A stretch of DNA of 64,000 nt. Origin: Pseudomonas sp. R76 (GTDB lineage Bacteria; Pseudomonadota; Gammaproteobacteria; Pseudomonadales; Pseudomonadaceae). The position numbers were made by a program, and so were the translations under genes. Under the pieces are notes generated by a model, which did not search any database, was not told the DNA's origin, and was given only the letters and a program-made list of their open reading frames with translations. How positions within the stretch are numbered: the first letter of the stretch is position 1; each line of letters begins with the position of its first letter. The DNA lies in the NCBI RefSeq assembly GCF_009834565.1, contig NZ_CP019428.1, positions 3,286,001 to 3,350,000 on the forward strand, read 5' to 3'. Shown here piece by piece: positions 1-8,809 of the stretch.

Positions 1-704
1 ATCTGTTTGGCGAGCACTATGTACCAAAGGCCGACGCCAGCGCCGGTGGGCACCGCCACTTGGCGTATATCGGCGTTGCCGACCTGCTCGAGGGCACCGA
101 CCGTGGCTGTGCGCCTGTGCTCAGTGAGTTCATGGCCTATACGCCGGACCCGCTGGGCTTTCATTTCAGTCACCCAACCTTCGCCAATCCATTGTTGATG
201 GCGCACCTGCGCGGCCTGCAGGCCGAGTGCCTGCGAGAGTTGGATTACCAGGAAGGTGTGGAAGGTTTCTTGCGGCAGGCGGCGGAGTACCTGCGTCGCC
301 GGCAGATTCCCGACGCGCTGATAGCCCAGGCCGTCAGCCGCGAAGGGCGTGACTTGTCGAGCAACCTTGCCGAACAGTTCTTTGGCCTGGATGAAGGCCA
401 ACTGATCTGCCTGTTGTTTTCACCGTTCATTCATCACGGTGAACGCCTGGAAGGTTACCTGCGCCAGTGCCACCCCGGCATGCTGGTGGCTCTGCCTGAA
501 CTGCACAAGGTGCTGCAGGGCAAGCCGGCCGCCGAGATGTTGCAACAATGGGTCGCCGACACCAGCGGGGTGCCGCTGCCATTGCTCCAGCACCTGTACC
601 GCAAACGGCCGATGACGCTCGTGCCGGGCGGCCGTGCCGATTACGGGCGTCACGAGCAGTCTATGGCCGACGGCGACCTGGCCTTCCAGCTGTCCGGGCG
701 ATGA
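1..704 (+). CDS. unrecognised protein, 5' truncated by window edge
   Basis: The reading frame is open from the first codon at position 3 to TGA at 704, so the N-terminus lies outside the window; the visible part is about 233 residues. I do not recognise the family. It looks soluble and mixed alpha/beta, with no signal peptide, membrane segment or familiar catalytic motif in the visible part. The TGA overlaps the ATG of the following MocR-type regulator (ATGA at 701-704), so the two are probably translationally coupled and functionally linked. A PLP-linked metabolic role is possible from this neighbour alone, but that is inference. Confidence 0.6.
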   Translation, partial: LFGEHYVPKADASAGGHRHLAYIGVADLLEGTDRGCAPVLSEFMAYTPDPLGFHFSHPTFANPLLMAHLRGLQAECLRELDYQEGVEGFLRQAAEYLRRRQIPDALIAQAVSREGRDLSSNLAEQFFGLDEGQLICLLFSPFIHHGERLEGYLRQCHPGMLVALPELHKVLQGKPAAEMLQQWVADTSGVPLPLLQHLYRKRPMTLVPGGRADYGRHEQSMADGDLAFQLSGR

Positions 705-2107
705 CGCTGCGTGGTGAGCGGCAGGCGGATTTCGCCTATCAGGCGGTCTACCGCTACATGATTAACCTGATCAACGAGGTCAGTACCGATACGCGGGTGA
801 AACTGCCGTCTTTGCGCCAGCTATCCCAGCGCCTGAATGTATCGATCTCCACCATCCAGTACGCCTACTCACTGTTGGAAAAAGAAGGCCGGGTGTATTC
901 GGTGGCCAAGTCCGGCTATTACGCCTGGCCACTCTCCGGCAGCCCTTCGACGGTGCCCAGCGGGGATCTGCTCGAGCGCCTTTACGTCGCCGCCCGCCGC
1001 CCTGGCATGGTGGTGCTCAGCGCCGATGAGCCCGCGCTGCTGGCCTCGCTGGACGCAACGTTGCTGCGCCTCGAGCGCGAGCTGGTGCGCCAGCATCCGC
1101 GCCATTTGCAATCGTGGTCCCAGCCCTGCGGGGTTTGGGAGCTGCGCGCGGCGTTGGCGGCGCGGTACACCTCTTCGCCCAGCCGCTGCTGGCACGCCGA
1201 CGACGTGTACATCGGCGCCGACCTGCGAGGCGTGCTCGACATTCTGATTGAGGTGCTGGGTTTGCGCGGTTCCAGGGTGATTGTCGAGTCTCCCTGCGAC
1301 TGGCTGATCCTGCGCCTGCTGCAGGACGCGGGGGTGCGCATCATCGAGTTGCCATGGGCGCCCGATGGCCGCCTGGACCTGCCGGCGCTCGAAGGCACGC
1401 TGATCGACGAAACCGTGCAACTGGTGTTGCTCTCATCAGCGGTCAGCCTGCCCTCGGGGGTTGCCATGCAGCCTTTCGAACGCCTGGAAGTCGCGCGGTT
1501 GCTTGAACAATACGGGTGTTGGTTGCTGGAAAACGACACCTACAGCGAGCTGGGTTTCCAGCCGCAACAGGCCGCGCTGCGCGACCTGGTCAACCCCGAC
1601 CGGTTGGTGGTGTTTTCCTGTTTCGAGAAGATACTCGGGCCAGAGGCGCCGTATGGCTACCTCCTGTCCCGGCACATGAGCGGCGAGTTGCAGCGTCAAT
1701 TCCTGTTGCGCTCTTTTCGGTTGTCCTCGATTCGCCAGCGCGCCATTGCGCGGCTCTATCACAGCGGGCAAATCAACCAGCACCTGAACACCTTGCGCCA
1801 GCTATTGCGCGAGCAAGCAGGCGAGATGAGCCAGCGCCTGGATCACCACCTGGGCGAGCAAGTGACCTATCGCATGCCCAGCGGCGGCGCCACGTTCTGG
1901 CTGGGCTCTGTGCATGCGGTGGACATGCGCCAAGTGTTCCAGCATCTGCTGGCCCGCCAAGTGGTGGTGGCGCCGGGTGAACTCTTCAGCCTCGGTGGCC
2001 TGCACAGCCAGCATGTGCGTTTGAGCCACACCTTTCACGGGCAGCCGAACCTGGAAATCGCCCTGGCTGCGCTGGGTGAGGCGCTACGGCAGGCGCAACT
2101 CGGCTGA
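701..2107 (+). CDS. MocR/PdxR-type GntR-aminotransferase transcriptional regulator
   Basis: A 468-residue regulator. An N-terminal GntR winged helix (about residues 10-75, with the pattern LPSLRQLSQRLNVS and STIQYAYSLLEKEGRV) is joined to a fold-type I aminotransferase domain (about 110-460). That is the architecture and length of MocR-family regulators, which use PLP or an amino-acid aldimine as effector. The segment FSCFEKILGPEAPYGYLLS corresponds to the PLP-lysine region. The start at ATG 701 is chosen because it overlaps the upstream stop; a longer frame from 548 would lie inside the upstream gene. The target is not visible; the partner gene immediately upstream is a natural candidate for co-regulation. 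Confidence 0.88.
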   Translation: MTLRGERQADFAYQAVYRYMINLINEVSTDTRVKLPSLRQLSQRLNVSISTIQYAYSLLEKEGRVYSVAKSGYYAWPLSGSPSTVPSGDLLERLYVAARRPGMVVLSADEPALLASLDATLLRLERELVRQHPRHLQSWSQPCGVWELRAALAARYTSSPSRCWHADDVYIGADLRGVLDILIEVLGLRGSRVIVESPCDWLILRLLQDAGVRIIELPWAPDGRLDLPALEGTLIDETVQLVLLSSAVSLPSGVAMQPFERLEVARLLEQYGCWLLENDTYSELGFQPQQAALRDLVNPDRLVVFSCFEKILGPEAPYGYLLSRHMSGELQRQFLLRSFRLSSIRQRAIARLYHSGQINQHLNTLRQLLREQAGEMSQRLDHHLGEQVTYRMPSGGATFWLGSVHAVDMRQVFQHLLARQVVVAPGELFSLGGLHSQHVRLSHTFHGQPNLEIALAALGEALRQAQLG

Positions 2108-2213
2108 ATGCATGAAATTTCTCTTGCCTGCGTAGGATCGATACCGTCGCGCAGTAGTCCAACTCTCAGTAAACTGTCGTTTTTTCTCCAAACCCTTCTT
2201 TCGAGGTTTATGC

Positions 2214-3857
2214 ATGACAATCAGTCCTTTTGCGGGCAAGCCGGCGCCAGCTCAGTTGCTGGTGGATATCCCGCGACTGGTCACGGCCTATTACACCGGC
2301 CAGCCTGATGCAGCGATCTCCACCCAGCGCGTGGCTTTTGGCACGTCCGGGCACCGTGGCAGCTCGTTCGAGCTGAGCTTCAACGAATGGCATGTGCTCG
2401 CGATCAGCCAGGCCATTTGCCTGTACCGTGAAGCCCAAGGCATCAATGGCCCGTTGTTTGTCGGCCTGGATACCCATGCGCTGTCGACGCCAGCCGGTGC
2501 CAGTGCCCTGGAAGTGCTGGCTGCCAACGGCGTGCACGTGATGCTGGCCGAAGGCGATGAATACACGCCGACCCCGGCGATTTCCCACGCGATCATTTGC
2601 TACAACCGTGGCCGCACCAGCGGTTTGGCCGACGGCATCGTTATCACGCCGTCGCATAACCCGCCTCAAAGCGGCGGCTACAAGTACAACCCGCCTAACG
2701 GCGGCCCGGCTGACACTCACGTCACCAAGTGGATCGAAGCCAAGGCCAACGAACTGCTGGCCAATAAGCTCGCCGGCGTCAAGCGCATCACCCACGCCCA
2801 GGCGCTCAAGGCCGATACCACTCACCGCCATGACTACCTCAACAGCTATGTCGCCGACCTGGTCAATGTGATCGACATGGACGCCATCCGCAGCGCCGAC
2901 CTGCGCCTGGGCGTAGATCCGTTGGGCGGAGCAGGGGTGCGCTACTGGTCGGCGATTGCCGAGCACTACCGCTTGAACCTGGACGTGGTTAACACCGAAG
3001 TCGACTCCACCTTCCGCTTTATGAGCGTCGACTGGGATGGCCAGATTCGTATGGACCCGTCCTCCAGCTACGCGATGCAAGGCCTGATTGGCCTGAAGGA
3101 GCGTTTCGACGTGGCCTTCGCCTGCGACCCGGACCACGACCGCCACGGCATCGTCACGCCGTCCGGTGGCCTGCTGGCGCCGAACAATTACCTGGCGGTG
3201 TCCATCGACTACCTGTTCCAGAACCGTCCGCAGTGGCGCGCCGATGCGGCCGTGGGCAAGACCGTGGTCAGCAGTGGCCTGATTGACCGAGTCGCCGCGC
3301 GTATTGGCCGTCGCCTGTATGAAGTGCCGGTGGGCTTCAAGTGGTTTGCCGATGGCTTGTTCGAAGGCTCGCTGGGCTTTGGCGGTGAAGAAAGCGCCGG
3401 TGCATCGTTCCTGCGCAAGGACGGCACGGTATGGAGCACCGACAAGGACGGCCTGATCCCGGCCTTGCTGGCGGCAGAAATGACCTCGCGCAAAGGCCAG
3501 GACCCGAGCCAGATCTACCGTGGCCTGACCGACGCCCTGGGCGAGCCGTTTGCGATTCGTGTCGACGCCAAAGCCACCCCGGCGCAGAAAGCCCTGCTGG
3601 GCAAATTGGCGCCGGAGCAGGTGACTTCCACGCAACTGGCCGGGGAAAGCATCCAGCAAATCCTCAGCCACGCGCCGGGCAACAACCAGGCAATCGGCGG
3701 CCTGAAGGTGATGACTGAAAACGGCTGGTTTGCCGCGCGGCCATCGGGCACTGAAGACATCTACAAGATCTACGCCGAGAGCTTTATTGGCGAAGACCAC
3801 CTCAAGCAACTGGTGGAAGAGGCGCAGGTGTTGGTAGACGGCGCCATTGCCCAATAA
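2214..3857 (+). CDS. pgm: alpha-D-glucose phosphate-specific phosphoglucomutase
   Basis: Cytoplasmic enzyme interconverting glucose 1-phosphate and glucose 6-phosphate; it supplies glucose 1-phosphate for polysaccharide precursors and glycogen or trehalose metabolism. The 547-residue length fits bacterial Pgm. The phosphoserine loop TPSHNPP is present with Ser147 as the phosphorylated residue. The metal loop DPDHDRHG supplies Asp305, Asp307 and Asp309, followed by Arg310. The sugar-binding loop GGEESAG and the C-terminal phosphate-binding loop [13 protein letters not shown] are also intact. It has its own 106-bp upstream gap and is followed by a perfect hairpin repeat, so it is probably monocistronic. 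Confidence 0.97.
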   Translation: MTISPFAGKPAPAQLLVDIPRLVTAYYTGQPDAAISTQRVAFGTSGHRGSSFELSFNEWHVLAISQAICLYREAQGINGPLFVGLDTHALSTPAGASALEVLAANGVHVMLAEGDEYTPTPAISHAIICYNRGRTSGLADGIVITPSHNPPQSGGYKYNPPNGGPADTHVTKWIEAKANELLANKLAGVKRITHAQALKADTTHRHDYLNSYVADLVNVIDMDAIRSADLRLGVDPLGGAGVRYWSAIAEHYRLNLDVVNTEVDSTFRFMSVDWDGQIRMDPSSSYAMQGLIGLKERFDVAFACDPDHDRHGIVTPSGGLLAPNNYLAVSIDYLFQNRPQWRADAAVGKTVVSSGLIDRVAARIGRRLYEVPVGFKWFADGLFEGSLGFGGEESAGASFLRKDGTVWSTDKDGLIPALLAAEMTSRKGQDPSQIYRGLTDALGEPFAIRVDAKATPAQKALLGKLAPEQVTSTQLAGESIQQILSHAPGNNQAIGGLKVMTENGWFAARPSGTEDIYKIYAESFIGEDHLKQLVEEAQVLVDGAIAQ

Positions 3858-3876
3858 CTGACACGCTGCAGTAAAG

Positions 3877-3902
3877 GTGGGAGCAGGCTAGCCTGCTCCC
3901 AC
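3877..3902. repeat. perfect 26-bp palindromic REP-like hairpin
   Basis: GTGGGAGCAGG and its exact complement CCTGCTCCCAC flank a CTAG centre, giving a 26-bp perfect palindrome in the gap between convergent pgm and the pirin gene. It belongs to the GTGGGAGC..GCTCCCAC repeat class seen throughout the window and may also act as a bidirectional transcription barrier. There is no T-tract. Confidence 0.8.
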
Positions 3903-3928
3903 AGTCATTTTGGGCTGGGGGGGTTAGA

Positions 3929-4624
3929 TCAGGCCAGGTCGACCAGCACGATCTCGCTGTCCTCAATCGCGGTGACTCGCAACACCTGCTCATCCTCAAC
4001 CGCGACACCGTCTCGAGCTTGCGCACGCAAGCCATTGACTTCAATCACGCCCGTCGCCGGCACCAGGTAGGCGCGGCGTCCGCTGTCCAGCGGGTATTCA
4101 GCGGTTTCCCCAGCTTTCAGATTAGCCGCCACCAGGCGTGCGTCGGCGCGAATGCGCAGGCTTTCGCTGTCGCCGGCCTTGCCGCTGGCCAAGGTCACGA
4201 ACCCCTCACGGTCGCCCTTTGGAAACGGCTTGGCACCCCACGACGGCGGCAGGCCGGCTTCATTCGGAATGATCCAAATCTGAAAGATCTTGGTCGGCGT
4301 CGCTTCCAGGTTGTATTCACTGTGGGCAATGCCGGTGCCGGCGCTCATCACCTGCACATCGCCAGCCTCGGTGCGGCCCTTGTTGCCGAGGTTGTCGGCA
4401 TGGCTGATGGCGCCTTCGCGCACATAGGTGATGATTTCCATGTCGCGGTGCGGGTGCTGCGGGAAACCGGTGCCCGGCGCGATAATGTCGTCGTTCCACA
4501 CCCGCAGGTTGCCCCAGTGCATGCGCTTGGGGTCGTGGTACTCGGCAAATGAAAAGTGGTGATGGGCGTCAAGCCAACCATGGTGGGCGCCACCCAGGGT
4601 GTTGAAAGGTCGAAGTTCGAGCAT
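3929..4624 (-). CDS. pirin family protein (bicupin, YhhW-like)
   Basis: A 231-residue bicupin. The N-terminal cupin carries the metal-binding pattern HPHRDMEIITYV (about residues 57-68) and GIAHSEYN (about 98-105), the His/His/His/Glu set of pirins. Bacterial pirins of the YhhW type can have quercetin 2,3-dioxygenase activity; in other species pirins modulate central metabolism by protein contact, so the physiological role here is open. The length is normal and the ATG at 4624 is preceded by a purine-rich AGGAGA. It converges on pgm and stands alone. No divergent LysR gene is seen upstream. Confidence 0.94.
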   Translation of the reverse strand: MLELRPFNTLGGAHHGWLDAHHHFSFAEYHDPKRMHWGNLRVWNDDIIAPGTGFPQHPHRDMEIITYVREGAISHADNLGNKGRTEAGDVQVMSAGTGIAHSEYNLEATPTKIFQIWIIPNEAGLPPSWGAKPFPKGDREGFVTLASGKAGDSESLRIRADARLVAANLKAGETAEYPLDSGRRAYLVPATGVIEVNGLRAQARDGVAVEDEQVLRVTAIEDSEIVLVDLA

Positions 4625-4842
4625 GAGAGTCTCCTGTTGATGCTGCCATCATCCAGCAGTGCATGATCGATAAAAAGCGTAAAAAATGCCTGATTCCGAT
4701 CTAACAATTCGATTGGTTGCTGGCGTTTTGACTTTCACTTCATCGCCTAACTGCATGACCGCAAAGCAATTGGCTGGATCTGCGCGCCGATTCCGGCGAC
4801 CATGGCGCCTTCGCCAAAACCAACCTCATCGCTGGAGTCCGC

Positions 4843-7290
4843 GTGCCGCAACAAACGCCTGATTTGCCCCCTGAGCTTCGCCCTCTGGCAGAAATGCCGC
4901 TGCTCAAACGCCTGGCCGCGCGTTTATTTGGCCATGGCCTCACGCGCCTGCGTGCGCAGCATCGGTTCTCCTGGCTGCATGGCCAGGCCGACGGTTTTCG
5001 CAGTGGGCACGAGGCCGGTGTGGAGTATGGCTACCGCGAGGGCAAGGCTGACGGCATTGAAGAGGGTCGGCAGGTCTTGCTGATTCGCGACTTCCGCCCG
5101 GATGAACACCGCGCACCGGGCGTGGACGACAGCCTGTTCGACGACTGGCGTCTGCCGCTAACCGCCGATATGAAGAAGCGCATGAAGGCCGACGTGGCGC
5201 GCTTGCTGCCGGCCCACGCACAGCCGAGCGCCGCACAATGGAAAATGATTTTCAGCGACACGCCCTCGACGTCAGTCATTGCCGGGGCGGGCGCGGGTAA
5301 GTCGACTTCGCTGGTGCTGCGCATCCTGCTGCTCACCCATTACCTGGGCTTTGAGCTCAGCTCGATGACCGTGGTGACGTTCACCCGCGAGTCGCGCAAA
5401 GACTTCATCAACAAGCTCATGGAAATTCTCAGCCTGTGGGGTCAACCCCTTGGCAGCAAAGAAGCCCAAGCCGTGGTGCGCACCTTCCACTCGCGCATTC
5501 TGCCGATGGTGCGCAGCTTGCCGGGCTTTGAACGGCTGCAGGCGTTTGAAAACCTCAGCAACGGTTTCGAGGATGCCGACAGCAACCCGTTCGACCTGCG
5601 CATCAGTGACGCCCAGCGCCAACAGATGAATGCCTGCTACCACCAATTGCACAGCCGACACGCGCGCTTCCGTGAATTGATGGCGCCATTGGCGCGCCAT
5701 GGCCTGCAACTCAAAGAGCTGGAACGTGACCACCCGGATGTGCAAAAGCGCATCGCTGTGACTGAGTTGGCCGCCAAACGCGATGAAGAACTCTGCGATG
5801 TGATCGAAGACTTGTGGTTTCGCGCCGGTGCCTGGCCGATCAAGGGTATCGAGCCCAGCCGCCAGACCTTCGAAATCAATGGCGCGCAGTTCCATTGCCA
5901 CGGCTACATTCCTGAGCTGGACGCCTGGGTGGTGCTGGGTTTCGATTCGCGGGAAAACGCCCAGATCAGTCGGCCCAACGCAAAGCTTTCCGTGCGCGCA
6001 GAGTGGGCGGTTAAACGCACCTTGTTTCAAGCATTCTGTCGTAAGCCTTTGATATGGTTGGATAGTTATGAGTCTTCGAAGCGCCTGTTGAGCAGCCTGG
6101 CCGGTGATGCCACCGCCGGGCCGGGTTTTGACTACAAGGTAAAGGGCGAGCTGGCCTCGGCGCCGCTGCTGGACAGTTTTGTCATGGCTGCCGGGTTTAT
6201 CGAGAACCTCGGGTTGGACGTGCCGACCGCCGTCGGCCAGATGAGCTTCGCCAAAGACGATCCAGACCGGTGCTTCTTTGAAGCCCTGAGCATTTTCTGG
6301 AAAGCCCTGGAAGACCATCTGCTCGACCAATCGCCGCCAATCATGACCTACAACCGCATGTTCTCGCTGTTCGGCGAAAACACCCCGGAAAACCTCAAGC
6401 TGCTCAGTGATCCGCTGTTGCGGCCAATGTCGCATCTGATGATCGATGAGTTCCAGGACGTATCGCCGCAGATCGTCTCGTGGATTCGCGCCAGCCTGCG
6501 TGAAATACGCAGCCGTGGCCCGGCGATGCACATGGGCCGTGGCGCGCAGCGTTCGTCTTTGCTGTGCGTGGGCGACGACTGGCAGTCGATCTACGGCTGG
6601 CGCGGCAGTTCGCCCAAGTACTTCATGGAATTCAACAACGAATTCCCGTCACCGACCACCACCCGCGTGATGCTGAGCGAGAACTACCGCAGCCACCAGC
6701 ACATCATCGACGCTGCCGAGCATATTGTGCGGGCAGCGCCGGCGATCCCAGGCAAGAAGGCCAAGGCCAGTGGTGAGCCCAAGGCTTTGGTGCCGGTGAC
6801 GGTGCTTGAGCGGGATGACGCCGCGCTGGGTCGGCGGCTGTTGGAGCACTATCAAAAGGGCGATTCGGTATTAATGCTTTATCGAAAAAGTAGCGATAAG
6901 TTACTGATTCAAGAGCATATTCAGTCTGTAGTTAATGTGGATTCCAGCTTGCCGCCAGCGGCGCGTCGGTTGAAACAACTGACGTATCACAGTGCCAAAG
7001 GCCTGCAGGCGGATGCCGTATTCCTGCTTGGGGATTGCCAGCATGTGACCAGCTCGCCTTACAAGAACCAGGTCTACCGCATGGCCGGCCTGGGCAAGGA
7101 CGGTGACAGCGAGCCCTATGATTCTGCGCAAAAAGACGAGGTGCTGCGCCTGGCCTACGTGGGCATTACCCGAGCCGTGAGCCATTGCTATTGGTATGTG
7201 GAAAAACCCGAAGGCCAGTGCGTGAATGTGCCCAGGGCATCGGAGCGTGTAGAGGGGAAAAAGGCGTTTTTTGACGATCAGCGCAGCTAG
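4843..7290 (+). CDS. UvrD/Rep-like superfamily 1 DNA helicase
   Basis: An 815-residue SF1A helicase. Motif I is AGAGAGKST (Lys153). Motif II is MIDEFQDVSPQ, followed by motif III GDDWQSIYGWRGS. The C-terminal motifs include LTYHSAKGLQADAVFLLG and RLAYVGITRA. About 130 N-terminal residues precede the helicase core and resemble no domain I recognise. The GTG start at 4843 is favoured by GGAG five bases upstream; an ATG at 4894 is possible. The frame is open back to 4759 without a start codon. The central region between motifs Ia and II is long (about 270 residues) and may hold a family-specific insertion. It is a single-gene unit, probably in DNA repair or replication-fork processing. Confidence 0.92.
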   Translation: MPQQTPDLPPELRPLAEMPLLKRLAARLFGHGLTRLRAQHRFSWLHGQADGFRSGHEAGVEYGYREGKADGIEEGRQVLLIRDFRPDEHRAPGVDDSLFDDWRLPLTADMKKRMKADVARLLPAHAQPSAAQWKMIFSDTPSTSVIAGAGAGKSTSLVLRILLLTHYLGFELSSMTVVTFTRESRKDFINKLMEILSLWGQPLGSKEAQAVVRTFHSRILPMVRSLPGFERLQAFENLSNGFEDADSNPFDLRISDAQRQQMNACYHQLHSRHARFRELMAPLARHGLQLKELERDHPDVQKRIAVTELAAKRDEELCDVIEDLWFRAGAWPIKGIEPSRQTFEINGAQFHCHGYIPELDAWVVLGFDSRENAQISRPNAKLSVRAEWAVKRTLFQAFCRKPLIWLDSYESSKRLLSSLAGDATAGPGFDYKVKGELASAPLLDSFVMAAGFIENLGLDVPTAVGQMSFAKDDPDRCFFEALSIFWKALEDHLLDQSPPIMTYNRMFSLFGENTPENLKLLSDPLLRPMSHLMIDEFQDVSPQIVSWIRASLREIRSRGPAMHMGRGAQRSSLLCVGDDWQSIYGWRGSSPKYFMEFNNEFPSPTTTRVMLSENYRSHQHIIDAAEHIVRAAPAIPGKKAKASGEPKALVPVTVLERDDAALGRRLLEHYQKGDSVLMLYRKSSDKLLIQEHIQSVVNVDSSLPPAARRLKQLTYHSAKGLQADAVFLLGDCQHVTSSPYKNQVYRMAGLGKDGDSEPYDSAQKDEVLRLAYVGITRAVSHCYWYVEKPEGQCVNVPRASERVEGKKAFFDDQRS

Positions 7291-7310
7291 CGCATAGACA
7301 CAAGTTAAAT

Positions 7311-7411
7311 GTGGGAGCGGGCTTTTGTGGGAGCTGGCTCGCCTGCGATTGCATCACCCAGGTATCACTGACACACCGAGGTGATGCCATCGCAGGCAAG
7401 CCAGCTCCCAC
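7311..7411. repeat. REP-type inverted repeat cluster
   Basis: Starts with GTGGGAGCGGGC, continues with GTGGGAGCTGGCTCGCCTGCGAT, and ends with the inverted copy ATCGCAGGCAAGCCAGCTCCCAC. It is an inverted pair of Pseudomonas REP units around a short spacer, filling the gap between the helicase and the convergent small gene. Confidence 0.85.
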
Positions 7412-7419
7412 ATGGTTCG

Positions 7420-7692
7420 TCACGTCCGCAACGACAGCGGCGGCACAAAACACTCCAGCTCATCCTCCACTGCCTCGATAATGCGCTCCACATCGGCCGC
7501 ATTCATCACCGTCGCGCAGGGAATGCCAGCAATGGCTATCAACGTCTCACCGCTCTCTCGGTCAAACAATCGAGCGACCATGCTGCCAGGGGCGTCCATG
7601 CTCCCCTCGAAACCCATCGGATGAAAATGCCAGCGCATCAGCTGGCAGGCGTTGGGGAACGTCACTTTATTCATGTTGCCCACCTTGTTCAT
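7420..7692 (-). CDS. small conserved protein, DUF1652-like
   Basis: A 90-residue cytoplasmic protein. The pattern of a short N-terminal helix with Cys, then DAPGSMVARLFDRESGETL, a GI turn and a C-terminal helix VERIIEAVEDELE resembles the Pseudomonas DUF1652 family, whose function is unknown. The start at 7692 is supported by AAAGGA about nine bases upstream; a second ATG lies six codons in. No partner gene is evident: it converges on the helicase across a REP cluster. Confidence 0.75.
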   Translation of the reverse strand: MNKVGNMNKVTFPNACQLMRWHFHPMGFEGSMDAPGSMVARLFDRESGETLIAIAGIPCATVMNAADVERIIEAVEDELECFVPPLSLRT

Positions 7693-7950
7693 TGAGCGCT
7701 TCCTTTAGCTCGCGGCAGGGGGCCATGACCTTCACTGGTCGTGGCGTCGAAGAGCTTCAAAAATAGCACTCGTTCGCGCCTCCAAGGAGACTTTTTTGCG
7801 CCCGTTCAGCAGTTGTTTGCGATTAATTTGATGTGCGTCATGTCCTACCCCAAACTAGGCAAAACGCCACTATTTAGCTGTGCCCATTGACCATTGAACG
7901 CGCCGGTAAACTTCGGCACTCTCAACCGTTTATCCGCCGTCGAGCCCTAC

Positions 7951-8760
7951 ATGACCCACATCGCCCCAGCGGATGATTGCCAGAACACCCAAGCCACCGG
8001 CGAGCTGGTCTTGCGTCACCACTTGTGTTGGCGCCATCGTGACCTGGATGGCGTGATGTCCTACTACCACCCTGAAATCCAGTACCACGATTTCTTCCAG
8101 AACCGCGTCATCGGCTACGCCGAACTGCGTGAGTACCTGCAAGCCAGCATGCCGCGTGGCGCCGATGAGGCGATCGAGCACACCGACCGTATCCGCGCCG
8201 ATGGCGACACTGCGTTCATCCAGTACCGCATCACCTTGCGCGGCGGTCAGGGCCTGGTGTCGTTTCGCACCAGCGAAGCCATCACCGTGCGCGACGGGCT
8301 GATCTGGCGAGTCAACGAATACGCCTCGCTGGTGCACGAGCAGTCAACCCAGGCCATGCGGCCCACGGTCAGCCGCCTGGGCCTGTCGCCCCAGCAATTG
8401 GGGCATATGGCCAATGACTTGCAGCAATACTTCCAACTTAAACAACCGTACCTGGACCCAGAACTGGACCTACAGAGGGTGGCCAAGGAATGTGGCTACA
8501 GCCGTAATCAGATTTCCTACCTGCTGAACCAGGTGCTGGGGCAGAGCTTCTACCGTTACGTCAACCAGGCCAGGCTCCAGCATTTGCTCGCCGCACTGGA
8601 CAGCGCCCAGCCGCCAATCAAGGTCGACGACCTGGCGTTCGCCGCCGGTTTCAATTCGCTGTCGGCGTTCTACAGCGCGTTTCGCCAGCACACAGGCCAA
8701 TCGCCCAAGGCCTACGTCAAACAAATTTCCCTGCGTGCACGCGCGCAAGACAGCCCATAA
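7951..8760 (+). CDS. AraC-family regulator with N-terminal NTF2/SnoaL-like domain
   Basis: About 269 residues from ATG 7951; an upstream in-frame TTG at 7894 gives 288, and neither start has a clear ribosome-binding site. Residues about 15-120 look like an NTF2/SnoaL-like fold (HHLCWRHRDLDGVMSYYHPE, then a beta-rich part ending in DGLIWRVNEYASL). Residues about 150-265 are an AraC/XylS helix-turn-helix pair (LDLQRVAKECGYSRNQISY and VDDLAFAAGFNSLSAFYSAFRQHTG). The NTF2-like part may sense a small ligand; that is inference. It lies 49 bp upstream of an amine oxidoreductase gene on the same strand and is its likely regulator. Confidence 0.85.
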   Translation: MTHIAPADDCQNTQATGELVLRHHLCWRHRDLDGVMSYYHPEIQYHDFFQNRVIGYAELREYLQASMPRGADEAIEHTDRIRADGDTAFIQYRITLRGGQGLVSFRTSEAITVRDGLIWRVNEYASLVHEQSTQAMRPTVSRLGLSPQQLGHMANDLQQYFQLKQPYLDPELDLQRVAKECGYSRNQISYLLNQVLGQSFYRYVNQARLQHLLAALDSAQPPIKVDDLAFAAGFNSLSAFYSAFRQHTGQSPKAYVKQISLRARAQDSP

Positions 8761-8809
8761 CGCCGCGCTCTAGGATCCAGCCTATCGAAATGAGGGTGGG
8801 GAGCTTGGC

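Noticed and set aside
2208..3854. 548-codon open frame antisense to pgm
   Set aside because: It mirrors pgm almost exactly; long antisense frames are common in GC-rich genes, and its translation shows no domain pattern. pgm has all catalytic motifs.
4740..4842. Extra N-terminal exon-like stretch of the UvrD-like helicase (frame open from 4759)
   Set aside because: No start codon upstream of GTG 4843 in this frame; GGAG placed before GTG 4843 explains the start.
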